Part shown: positions 18,209 through 26,643 of the stretch, piece after piece
Position numbering within the stretch: position 1 is the stretch's first letter
How the letters are laid out: every line of letters starts with the position of its first letter
Source: an uncultured Clostridia bacterium
GTDB taxonomy: Bacteria; Bacillota; Clostridia; Lachnospirales; CAG-274
Length of the DNA: 63,577 nt
Assembly (NCBI GenBank): GCA_947627425.1
Contig: CANQVZ010000009.1
Location: 1 to 63,577, forward strand
Direction: 5' to 3'
The notes under the pieces: model-generated
What the model saw: the letters and a program-made list of their open reading frames with translations, nothing else
Told to the model about the DNA's origin: nothing
Databases searched by the model: none
Program-made: the position numbers and the translations under genes

Positions 18209-19606
18209 ATGATGAACAGGCGGGAACTCATATGTCTTATCGTTTTTACGCTGGTATGTGTGGGCACTACAATCTTTATACATACATTCACACATTATTC
18301 AAACGACGACTTCCTGCACAGCAGAGACGCCGCCGTATATGATGAGATGAACGACACTATCACCTTAGACAAGACGGAATTCAAGGCGCTGAACCGAAAC
18401 ATGACGGGCTTTGCAAATCACTATGCCATACCCGCGGGTATATGCTCGTTCATATTCGTTATATTGAGCGGACTGTTTCTTTTCAATATACTGGCGGACG
18501 ACCCCGACTATACACTTATAATCCCTGCCATTGCCTCGCTGGGCTTTGCGGTGAACAGCATATCCACGGCGCAGGGCTTTTTGTTTTTGCCGGAGGGCAT
18601 AAACAATGTGCTGTCCGCAAAATATACGCTCGATTTTATAATAATACTCATAATAATATATGTTGTTCTTAATGCAAGAAAAAGCTTTATAAGATATTTT
18701 ATTTACATAAATCTGACGGCATTTGCCGTATTTGCGGTGTATTATCTTATGTGCGTGGCAAGGGGCATATATATTCCCGAATGGATAAGGGGTATAATAA
18801 GCGGTCTGCCCCAATCCCTTTTATACGGTGATTTTACATATTACTTTTCGCTTTATCTGCTCTTTGTAAGCTTTCTGTCGGCATATGTATATAATGTGGG
18901 AAAGTATGCACAGCTCATGACCACCACGGAGGTGCTGAGATTACAGAACAGACTTGTTACAAAAAACTACGAATCCATTTTGCAGAACATACAGCAGACC
19001 TCGGCAATGCGCCACGAGTGGAAAAACAACATCATAGCAATGGGGCTTATGTACAGACAGGGCAAGACCGCGGAGCTGGGCGAATATATAGACAAGCTCA
19101 ACAACAGCCTATCGGAGCTTCAGTCGTCAAACTATGCGGAAAACTTCACTATAAACGCCATAGTTCAGCGTTCAGCCGAAAAGGCAAAGGCGCAGAACAT
19201 AACCTTCAGAACAAATATATATGTGCCCAACAATCTGGACATAACGGATGCGGATCTTTGCTCGCTCATAATAAATATGCTGGACAATTCCGTTGAAGCC
19301 TGTTCGCGTATGCCGGAGGGCAAAAAACGCTTTATAGAATTCAATGCAAGGCTCAACAAGGGCTATCTCAACATAAGCTGTACAAATTCCTACAGCGGAG
19401 CTGTAAAGGTATCAGACTCCGAAAACAGTATATTTGAGACAACAAAGCTTAACAAGTCAAACCACGGCTTTGGAATAAGACAGATGAACATAATTGCCAA
19501 AAAGTATGACAGCCTTATAGACATAAGCTACGGAAACGGCGTATTCAAGGTGCAGACCTCGCTTAGGAATTCACCCCCCAATAAAAAGCTCAAAATAGGA
19601 GGATAA
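18209..19606 (+). CDS. AgrC/LytS-like GHKL sensor histidine kinase
   Basis: 465 aa. About seven membrane helices fill the N-terminal half, followed by a DHp-like segment with MRHEWKNN carrying the phospho-His, as in AgrC-type kinases, and a GHKL ATPase domain (LIINMLDNSVEACSR N-box; HGFGIRQM G box). It would sense an extracellular or membrane signal and phosphorylate the LytTR regulator encoded next. An ATG at 18191 is in frame, but the AAAGGGG site at 18194-18200 lies inside that extension, so 18209 is chosen. No agrB/agrD pair is present in the window, so the signal need not be a cyclic peptide. Confidence 0.9.
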   Translation: MMNRRELICLIVFTLVCVGTTIFIHTFTHYSNDDFLHSRDAAVYDEMNDTITLDKTEFKALNRNMTGFANHYAIPAGICSFIFVILSGLFLFNILADDPDYTLIIPAIASLGFAVNSISTAQGFLFLPEGINNVLSAKYTLDFIIILIIIYVVLNARKSFIRYFIYINLTAFAVFAVYYLMCVARGIYIPEWIRGIISGLPQSLLYGDFTYYFSLYLLFVSFLSAYVYNVGKYAQLMTTTEVLRLQNRLVTKNYESILQNIQQTSAMRHEWKNNIIAMGLMYRQGKTAELGEYIDKLNNSLSELQSSNYAENFTINAIVQRSAEKAKAQNITFRTNIYVPNNLDITDADLCSLIINMLDNSVEACSRMPEGKKRFIEFNARLNKGYLNISCTNSYSGAVKVSDSENSIFETTKLNKSNHGFGIRQMNIIAKKYDSLIDISYGNGVFKVQTSLRNSPPNKKLKIGG

Positions 19607-19610
19607 CAAT

Positions 19611-20321
19611 ATGTATAATGTAGCGGTATGCGATGATGAAAATATAATACGGGACGATCTTTGTTCGCTCTGTAAGGAAGTGCTTGAATTCATGAATATA
19701 GAACACAGCATAACTCCCTTTGGCAGCGCGGAGGCTCTCGAGGCGGCAATGGACACGGGAAACGGCTTTGACCTCATAATACTCGACATAGAGCTTACGG
19801 GCAAAACGGGCATAGATATGGCTCAGGATATGCGCAGAAAAAACGATATGACGAGCATTATATTCGTAAGCTCACACGAGGGCTATCTGAAATACGGCTA
19901 CAGCATACAGCCAATACATTTTCTTATAAAGCCTGTGGAATTCAATATGCTCTACAATGCCATATCAGCCGACATAAGAATAAACCACAGCTCCTCACAG
20001 CTCGTTCTTAACTTCAAAAGTAAGTCCTATACCATAAACACGAGCGATATAATATATATAGAGGTCATAGGGCACAATCTCTACATACATACGGAGGAAA
20101 GAAAGACGGCATTCCGTCAGACAATGGCTGAGATAGAACAGAAGCTCCAGGGAGAGAACTTCTGCCGATGTCACAACAGCTATATAGTAAATCTTAAATA
20201 TATAGATGAATTTTCGAGAACGGAGATCACTCTGCAAAACGGCATAAAGCTGCCTATAGGCAGAAGATACTGCGACAGCTTTCAAAAAAGATTTATAAGA
20301 TATATGAATTCATTGAACTGA
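19611..20321 (+). CDS. AgrA/LytR-like response regulator with LytTR DNA-binding domain
   Basis: 236 aa. The receiver domain has D8/D9 and phospho-acceptor D59 (IILDIELTGKTGID). The LytTR domain (about 130-236) is recognisable from YIEVIGHNLYIHT, FCRCHNSYIVNLKYI and LPIGRRY. LytTR proteins bind pairs of roughly 9-bp direct repeats two helical turns apart, usually just upstream of a -35. Sites with exactly this geometry lie before its own operon and before P1, P2, P3 and the T4SS cluster, so it is the best candidate regulator of them all. That link is inference from geometry and position. GGAGG precedes the ATG. Confidence 0.92.
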   Translation: MYNVAVCDDENIIRDDLCSLCKEVLEFMNIEHSITPFGSAEALEAAMDTGNGFDLIILDIELTGKTGIDMAQDMRRKNDMTSIIFVSSHEGYLKYGYSIQPIHFLIKPVEFNMLYNAISADIRINHSSSQLVLNFKSKSYTINTSDIIYIEVIGHNLYIHTEERKTAFRQTMAEIEQKLQGENFCRCHNSYIVNLKYIDEFSRTEITLQNGIKLPIGRRYCDSFQKRFIRYMNSLN

Positions 20322-20336
20322 AAACGGAGAACTGCA

Positions 20337-21185
20337 ATGGAGAGAATAGACATAGGGTTTTTGGGATACGGAACAAGAGCGCTCGACGCTCTTATGGCTA
20401 ATGAAAGATACCATGTAAGGTATTTTCTCGCCCCGCGCTCAAGGCTTTGCAAGGATGTGTATGAAGCCGAAAGAAAATACAAGCAAAGCTTAAGGCTTGA
20501 AATAATAGACAACAAGGCGGAGCTTGCAGGGAGAATAAGAGAGATAAAGGATGTGCGTTGTTTTATAGTAAACGCCTGCCCTTTTATACTCAATGATGAA
20601 ATACTTTCATACATGGATTTTTACAACATACACCCGGGTGATCTGCATACCAACAGAGGGCATCAGCCCCACCTGTGGAGCGTTATGCTGGATGAAAGAG
20701 AGACTAAAATATGCCTTCACAAGATAAACAAGCATATAGACCTGGGCGATGTGATAGAGGATGTCGACATAAGGCTAAGCGGAAAGGAAAATGCTCTTGA
20801 GGTGCTGGATATGGCGGAGGACCATATACCGGAGCTGCTTGACGGACTTTATAAATATCTCACGGGAGAAAAGGAAGTAAAATATACGGTTGACGACGGC
20901 ATATACCGCCATACTATGCTGCCCTCAGACTATGAGATACTCCCGACCGACAGCTTGGCGGATATCGACAGAAAGATAAGAGCAAGATATATGCACAACG
21001 GTGCTTTTTTTGTTCACGAGGGAAAAAGACTTTATGCGGACAATATACTTTCCGCGGAAGGCTCCTCTTTGGAGGGTATAAGCTTTGACAAGCAAAAAAT
21101 AACCTACTGCCATAACGGTTATAAAATAACTATGGCGCTTAAAAAGATAACAGACCTTAACGGTAATATTATTTTCAGCAGGTGA
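20337..21185 (+). CDS. Formyltransferase-like enzyme (Fmt/ArnA family)
   Basis: 282 aa. The N-terminal part matches formyl_trans_N of 10-formyl-THF-dependent transferases, and the three catalytic positions appear intact: Asn in FIVNACPF, His in YNIHPGD and Asp in HIDLGD. The C-terminal part (GAFFVHEGKRL, then a small beta domain) resembles formyl_trans_C. It sits inside a signalling operon 15 bp after the LytTR regulator, with no ribosomal or tRNA gene nearby, so I doubt it is the housekeeping Met-tRNA formyltransferase. An amino-sugar or small-molecule N-formyltransferase is possible; the substrate is unknown. Confidence 0.75.
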   Translation: MERIDIGFLGYGTRALDALMANERYHVRYFLAPRSRLCKDVYEAERKYKQSLRLEIIDNKAELAGRIREIKDVRCFIVNACPFILNDEILSYMDFYNIHPGDLHTNRGHQPHLWSVMLDERETKICLHKINKHIDLGDVIEDVDIRLSGKENALEVLDMAEDHIPELLDGLYKYLTGEKEVKYTVDDGIYRHTMLPSDYEILPTDSLADIDRKIRARYMHNGAFFVHEGKRLYADNILSAEGSSLEGISFDKQKITYCHNGYKITMALKKITDLNGNIIFSR

Positions 21186-21189
21186 GCTT

Positions 21190-23196
21190 ATGAGATCTAT
21201 AGGAAGTAAAATAAAGGAAGTCATTATACTGTCATTGATGTCAGCCATACTTATATTTACAGTGATATCCATTATATTTATGGTGGCGCAGAACAGAATA
21301 ATACTCTCCGAAAATGAAAAAATAAATTCGGCTTTTGAAAAGGAGACATCTCAATCGTTGTTTAACGCCATGTCGGGCTATGCGGACGATCTGGGACAGT
21401 CCTGTCTGGACATAATAGAGCACAACTTCGCATCGTGCGAGGATCTGGGAAAGAGCACGGCTAACTTTGTGCAGATGCTCTACACCGACTACTATTCGGA
21501 GCCCGTGGACATCTCCTACGGCGTGGGCTTCGGCGGAGGAAAGACCCCCGAGGCCATAGACGAGATAAACAATATATCCGATGTGAGGGAGTATATAAAT
21601 ACATATTCGGAGTACGACGAAAATGATCTGGACAATCTGGATATATTCATTGTAACGGAAAGCGGACTTGTAATAGACGGCACAAAGCAAAACTACGGCG
21701 ATACATACGAGGATCAAAGAAAGGAACAGTGGTACATAGACTGCAAAAACACAAAGGCGCCCCTCTGGACGGGCGTTATAACGGGCTCCGTTACGGGAAA
21801 GCAGAAGATCGACTATGTTACACCCATCATGGTGAACAGCCAATTTATGGGCATAACCGTAATAAGCATGGAGATAACCAATCTCTACAACTCCCTTCTC
21901 AAAAGCGATTTCAAGACAATAAAGGAAATTGCCCTTCTCAACTCCAAGGGAGAAAAAATAATAGGTTCCGAAAACTTTGACAAGGCGTCGTCCGGCATAA
22001 ATATGCTTGAAATGGGCATTATGCACGTGGACAAGGACACCTGCTGGATGTCGTACGCAATACCCGACAAGGACTTCGTGATATGCTTTGAATTCGGGCT
22101 TAACGCGCTGTATGACACAATGACAAGCTACAGCCAAAATGTTGCCGAAAACAACAATACCATAAGAAGGCACACAAGCAATCTCCTTCTGGCAATGACA
22201 TTTATATACATAATCATAGCCCTGCTTCTTCTGCCTGTCTTTATAGTACGCTCCGGAAGGATGGGAAGGTCTATAGTTGAGCCCCTGCTCTCTCTTAGCA
22301 AAAAGGTGGAGGACTTCGGCAAGGGAAATATGGATGTGGATGTGAGCGATATACACACCAACGACGAGGTGGGACTGCTGGCGGACACCTTCAGCGAGAT
22401 GTCGGAGAACACAAAGAAATATTTGGCTGAAATACAGGACATAACAGCCGAAAAGGAGAGAGTGAACGCAGAGCTTGAGACTGCCTCAAAAATACAGTTT
22501 TCTCTTATGAGCTCGGATTTTCCCAAGGACGAATATTGTCAGGTATTTGCGACCATGAGACCCGCAAAATTTGTTGGAGGCGATGTGTATGCAGCCTTTG
22601 ACATAGACGATGAAAATGTGCTCGTATTCGTAGGCGATGTTGCGGGCAAGGGCTTCCCTGCCTCGCTCATATCCGTAAGGACAAAGATAAATGTTCAGAT
22701 ATACGGCGAGATGAATATGGGACCTGCCGAAACGCTCGAACAGATAAACAACAGACTTTGCAGCAACAACGACGAGATGCTTTTCGTTACCGCCTTTCTG
22801 GGTGTGTTCAACAAAAAGACGGGTGTGCTCACATATGCAAACGCAGGACACAACAAGCCCATTATTGCGGGCGAAAACACACATTTTCTCGATATGACCG
22901 TAGGTCTTCCTCTGGGCAGCTTTGAGAATACGAAGTACAAGGACGAAAGTGTTACGCTTAAAAACGGCGAAAGCATATTTATATATTCCGACGGCGTACC
23001 CGAGGCAATGGGCGCAGACGGCACATTCTACGGCAACGACAGATTTCTGGCGCTCGTTGAAAAGACAACATCGGGCGATTACAGCGCAGAAATGCTTGTG
23101 GACGCCGTTGACAACGACCTTAAGCTCCACTATAACGGCAAAGAGCTTTGGGACGACATAACTATGCTTGTGCTCAAATATACCAAAGAAAGCTGA
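21190..23196 (+). CDS. Cache-HAMP-SpoIIE sensor phosphatase
   Basis: 668 aa. A helix near 12-32 is followed by an extracellular double-Cache-type sensor (about 35-320, with QWYIDCKNTKAPLWTG), a second helix (about 330-350), HAMP (about 360-415), and a C-terminal PP2C-like SpoIIE/RsbU phosphatase (about 445-668, with FVGGDVYAAF, FVGDVAGKGFPASL, YSDGVPEAMG and WDDITMLVL). Such enzymes dephosphorylate STAS anti-anti-sigma proteins on a Ser in response to an external ligand. A STAS protein and its likely kinase are encoded inside the T4SS cluster at 42.2-42.9 kb and are the natural partners to test. It follows the formyltransferase by 4 bp in the same operon. Confidence 0.9.
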   Translation: MRSIGSKIKEVIILSLMSAILIFTVISIIFMVAQNRIILSENEKINSAFEKETSQSLFNAMSGYADDLGQSCLDIIEHNFASCEDLGKSTANFVQMLYTDYYSEPVDISYGVGFGGGKTPEAIDEINNISDVREYINTYSEYDENDLDNLDIFIVTESGLVIDGTKQNYGDTYEDQRKEQWYIDCKNTKAPLWTGVITGSVTGKQKIDYVTPIMVNSQFMGITVISMEITNLYNSLLKSDFKTIKEIALLNSKGEKIIGSENFDKASSGINMLEMGIMHVDKDTCWMSYAIPDKDFVICFEFGLNALYDTMTSYSQNVAENNNTIRRHTSNLLLAMTFIYIIIALLLLPVFIVRSGRMGRSIVEPLLSLSKKVEDFGKGNMDVDVSDIHTNDEVGLLADTFSEMSENTKKYLAEIQDITAEKERVNAELETASKIQFSLMSSDFPKDEYCQVFATMRPAKFVGGDVYAAFDIDDENVLVFVGDVAGKGFPASLISVRTKINVQIYGEMNMGPAETLEQINNRLCSNNDEMLFVTAFLGVFNKKTGVLTYANAGHNKPIIAGENTHFLDMTVGLPLGSFENTKYKDESVTLKNGESIFIYSDGVPEAMGADGTFYGNDRFLALVEKTTSGDYSAEMLVDAVDNDLKLHYNGKELWDDITMLVLKYTKES

Positions 23197-23202
23197 TGTT
23201 AT

Positions 23203-24375
23203 ATGAAAAAAACTTTGCTGTGCATTTTAATACTTGTGATGCTGTGCGGTTGCAGTCAATGGGATAATATCGCCATAGAGCAGGCAAAGCAGTATGCGGC
23301 TTCTTATGAGAACAACACATACAAGCCATGCACACGCTCCGACGGCGAAGAGTTTAATGTGGGAGTCATAGACTCCGCGCTTTATTATCCTACGGGCGCT
23401 CTGCTTTACCACGCCGTAAACGAAATGAACGACAAGGGCTGGCTCACGCTCGAGAGCGCCCTGCCCTTTGATGTGAACAGGGTCTACTCCGAGGATATAG
23501 TGAAATATCTGGCGCAGAATGACAAGGGAAAATATCTGAATTTTGACGAGGATGCGCATTTCTATGATGTTTCCGACGACAACGGCGAGGACAGAAAACG
23601 CTTTGAAGCTCTTGCGGAAAACGGCGATATAGATGTTATAATATGCCTCGGCACAAGCGCAGGCATAGCGGGAAAGGAGATATCGCAGGGCAGAATACCC
23701 TTGCTTGTAAGCTTCAGCGCAGACCCCGTGGCGGCGGGAATAACGAGCGACAATGACCTATCGGGCATAAAAAACATATGGGCGCAGATACCCACATCGG
23801 GCTATGACAACCAAATAGCGCTCACAAAAAGCATATTTGACTTCAAAAATATGGGCATGGTCTATTACGACGAGGCATCGGCGGGACTGGAGGAATACAG
23901 GAAATCCGCAGAAGCCGCAGGCGCAAATATAAGCGCATTGAAAATGGACGACGACTCGATTTCGGCAAGTAATATTGAAGAATATTACGACGAGTACAAA
24001 AAAAATATACTCAAGCTCATAGACGAAAACAGCATAGATTCCTTTATGATAAATTCGGGCATGGTGGGCGACGAGGAAAAAGCCGAAGAAATATGCAATA
24101 TGCTTTATGACAGGAATATACCCGTGTTCGGGCAGTCGGGCGATGAATTTACTCAGCTCGGCTCACCGCTTATGTCGGTGACCTTCGACCCTAAGGACGA
24201 CGCAGCGTTTCTTGTGAACACTATGGCTGGAGTACTTAACGGAAAGGCTCCCGAGGAAATGAAGCAGAAAAACACATCGCCCCTTCACATAGCCATAAAC
24301 AAAAGTGCGGCGGACAGACTGAGAATAAATATAAACAACAGTCTTATAGAATATGCGGACAGGATATATTATTGA
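23203..24375 (+). CDS. ABC_sub_bind-type substrate-binding lipoprotein
   Basis: 390 aa, lipobox LMLCGC. The mature region follows the PF04392 periplasmic-binding fold (VIICLGTSAGIAGKEI, PLLVSFSADPVAAGI, IPVFGQSGDEF). Members are ligand receptors of ABC transporters or of membrane sensors. No ABC permease lies nearby; it sits between a Cache-sensor phosphatase and a sensor-MFS protein, which suggests it presents a ligand to one of them. The ribosome site is weak. Ligand unknown. Confidence 0.82.
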   Translation: MKKTLLCILILVMLCGCSQWDNIAIEQAKQYAASYENNTYKPCTRSDGEEFNVGVIDSALYYPTGALLYHAVNEMNDKGWLTLESALPFDVNRVYSEDIVKYLAQNDKGKYLNFDEDAHFYDVSDDNGEDRKRFEALAENGDIDVIICLGTSAGIAGKEISQGRIPLLVSFSADPVAAGITSDNDLSGIKNIWAQIPTSGYDNQIALTKSIFDFKNMGMVYYDEASAGLEEYRKSAEAAGANISALKMDDDSISASNIEEYYDEYKKNILKLIDENSIDSFMINSGMVGDEEKAEEICNMLYDRNIPVFGQSGDEFTQLGSPLMSVTFDPKDDAAFLVNTMAGVLNGKAPEEMKQKNTSPLHIAINKSAADRLRININNSLIEYADRIYY

Positions 24376-26456
24376 AAATGAAAACAAAGCTTAGACATAT
24401 AACAGATATAATCATAATAATAATATGTATATTTTTCACATACGCTGTGGTCACCGCCTCGGCAAGAAACAACTGTCTTGAAATAAAGGAGCAGTATTTT
24501 GCCTACAAGACAAGAATGATAGCCACGGATCTTGAAATGGGCATAAATGCAGGACTTAATATAAACAACTATTACGGCATAGACGATGTGGCAAAGTCTG
24601 CGGCAATATACGACAGCGAGCACATAGACGCCGTGATACTAAACAGCGCTAATTTGCCCGTTGCACAGAGCTTCGACATAACGGCGGACGACGGAGCCGA
24701 AAGGCTTGCGAGCGTATTTTTGGAGCAGGCGCACAGCAATACCGATGCCGTGTTCTATGATGCCGGAGGCAAAAGATTCCTTTCTCAGCCCTTTGATACG
24801 GACAGCGGCAAGGGACACATAGTCCTGATATATGATAAGTCTTATTTTGCGCACATAGACACCTTACACCTCATAAAAGGCTACAAAGACACAATGAACG
24901 ATATAGTTGATCTGGCTCTCGAGGACATCACGGAGGAAGTGCGCTCGTTGAATGAAAAGGGACTTAGGCTCGACGATATACTGAACATGGAATATGTGTT
25001 CAATTCAAGGTTTACGGACTTTGGTCTTATAGACAGCGTCGAGCTTTCCTATAAGCCATACGGCACTCACAGTCAGGAGGCTTTTTCGGACGATAACAGC
25101 TCGCTTTATGTAAGCATGAGCATAAGCTCGGAATATGTAAACAAGACATATATGTGGATATTCCTGACGCTTCTTGCCGCGCTTATAATATGCTTTATGG
25201 TCATTATAGAATTTCTGCCTATAAGAAAAATAGCGCGGGCAGGCTCAGGCGGCAGTCGCTCGGCGGAAAAGAGTATACCCATATTCATAAGATTTATTTC
25301 ATTCTTCGTATATCTGGCGGTGTACACTGTCCTTCCCTACGGCGCTATAATAATAAATTCAAACGGAGAAAGCATATTGGGTCTTCCCGTTGCGGTCTCC
25401 GCCTCGCTCCCCATAACGCTTGAGGCTATAGCGCTTCTTGCCATGCTTTCGGTAAGTCCGCTTGTGTTCAAAAAAACAGGTATCAAAAAATATACCCTCC
25501 TGACGGGACTTTGCACCGTTGTGCCGTCTGTCGTTTGCTTTTTGTACGGCAATGTATATACAATAATAATATGCTCCATATTTCTTGGCATAACGCAGGG
25601 ACTTTTGAAATACCTTATGAATTATCTCATATCCATATGCTCAAGGGATGCGGGGGACATAAGCATAAATTACGGTGAGTTCAACATAGGCACGCTTACG
25701 GGAATAACGGTGGGCGGTTCGCTGGGAAGTATAATAGCGGCAAACACGGGCTACAGCTTTGTGTATATTGCGGCAGCCGCAATAATGCTGGTCATAATAA
25801 CGGCTGTGCTCATATTTCTGCCCTATGATTATATAAACAAAACACACAAAAGGTATATCGAAAATGAAACAAAATATTCCTATTCGGAATTTTTAAAGCA
25901 GCTTGCCGTATCTCCCGGTCTTGTGCTGAATATGTTTTTCACCGTGGGCGTTGTGGCTATATCGCTTATGTTCATAATAGCATTTATGCCCGTTGCTCTC
26001 GATTTGAAGGGCTTATCGCCCATGATAAGCACATACGGCTTTCTTATATACGGCATAGCGGGAAACTATATAAGCGGATATATGCTCAAAAAAGCAAGGG
26101 CTCTCACCAGAAAAACGGCAGCCTTTGCTGCTATGCTTATTATGGCGCTTTCGGTGCTTGTGATAATTCCCGATATAAACGCCGTTACAATAATGACAGC
26201 GTCATTTTTGACAGGAATTTTTGACGGCTACGGCGCTCCGTCCGTAACAAGCGCATTCATGAACATAAGGAAGGCGCGCGGTATGGACAGCTCGCTTATG
26301 CTGACCGGCACAGCCCTTGTCGGCGGAGTTGGAAACGCGGCAGCGCCCGTCATATACAGCACTATACTTTATTCGGGAAATATGAGTGTGAATTTGTGCC
26401 TGTTGTTCGTGTTTTTCCTGTTTTCGGGAGTGTTTATACTGCATATGAAGGAATAG
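24372..26456 (+). CDS. MFS transporter with N-terminal extracellular sensor-like domain
   Basis: 694 aa. One helix (about 8-28), an extracellular domain of about 230 residues resembling a Cache-type sensor, a second helix (about 262-282), then about 11-12 helices typical of the major facilitator superfamily (GITQGLLKYLMNYLI, FLTGIFDGYGAPSVTSAF). Usual MFS proteins are about 400 aa, so the front end is an added module. A TTG start at 24372 overlaps the upstream stop and has AGGA 7 nt before it; the ATG at 24378 is the alternative. It is the last gene of the kinase operon. Substrate unknown, and it might act as a sensor instead of a transporter. Confidence 0.8.
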   Translation: MKMKTKLRHITDIIIIIICIFFTYAVVTASARNNCLEIKEQYFAYKTRMIATDLEMGINAGLNINNYYGIDDVAKSAAIYDSEHIDAVILNSANLPVAQSFDITADDGAERLASVFLEQAHSNTDAVFYDAGGKRFLSQPFDTDSGKGHIVLIYDKSYFAHIDTLHLIKGYKDTMNDIVDLALEDITEEVRSLNEKGLRLDDILNMEYVFNSRFTDFGLIDSVELSYKPYGTHSQEAFSDDNSSLYVSMSISSEYVNKTYMWIFLTLLAALIICFMVIIEFLPIRKIARAGSGGSRSAEKSIPIFIRFISFFVYLAVYTVLPYGAIIINSNGESILGLPVAVSASLPITLEAIALLAMLSVSPLVFKKTGIKKYTLLTGLCTVVPSVVCFLYGNVYTIIICSIFLGITQGLLKYLMNYLISICSRDAGDISINYGEFNIGTLTGITVGGSLGSIIAANTGYSFVYIAAAAIMLVIITAVLIFLPYDYINKTHKRYIENETKYSYSEFLKQLAVSPGLVLNMFFTVGVVAISLMFIIAFMPVALDLKGLSPMISTYGFLIYGIAGNYISGYMLKKARALTRKTAAFAAMLIMALSVLVIIPDINAVTIMTASFLTGIFDGYGAPSVTSAFMNIRKARGMDSSLMLTGTALVGGVGNAAAPVIYSTILYSGNMSVNLCLLFVFFLFSGVFILHMKE

Positions 26457-26486
26457 AATAAATAAATTTAATTTCCATAGTTATAA

Positions 26487-26515
26487 AGAAGGCGTTTAAT
26501 ACGCCTTCTTTTTTT
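26487..26515 (+). terminator. Terminator of the kinase operon
   Basis: AAGAAGGCGT and ACGCCTTCTT flank TTAA and are followed by a T run (26508-26515). It isolates the operon from the P3 promoter. Confidence 0.9.
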
Positions 26516-26527
26516 ATGAAATGTGTA

Positions 26528-26593
26528 GTTTATGCCGTCAAAAATGCTTTTTACGCTAAACATATTGTAAATTGTGCAAAAAAAATATATAAT
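26528..26593 (+). promoter_or_regulatory. LytTR-like direct repeat and promoter of P3
   Basis: GTTTATGCC (26528-26536) and TTTTACGCT (26549-26557) begin 21 bp apart. TTGTAA (26565-26570), 17 bp, TATAAT (26588-26593) follows, with 7 bp between repeat and -35, closely matching the P1 layout. Confidence 0.78.
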
Positions 26594-26643
26594 AATATAA
26601 CAATTGATGTGAAAAACGCTTGCCTGTAAGGAGGAAAAACGAT

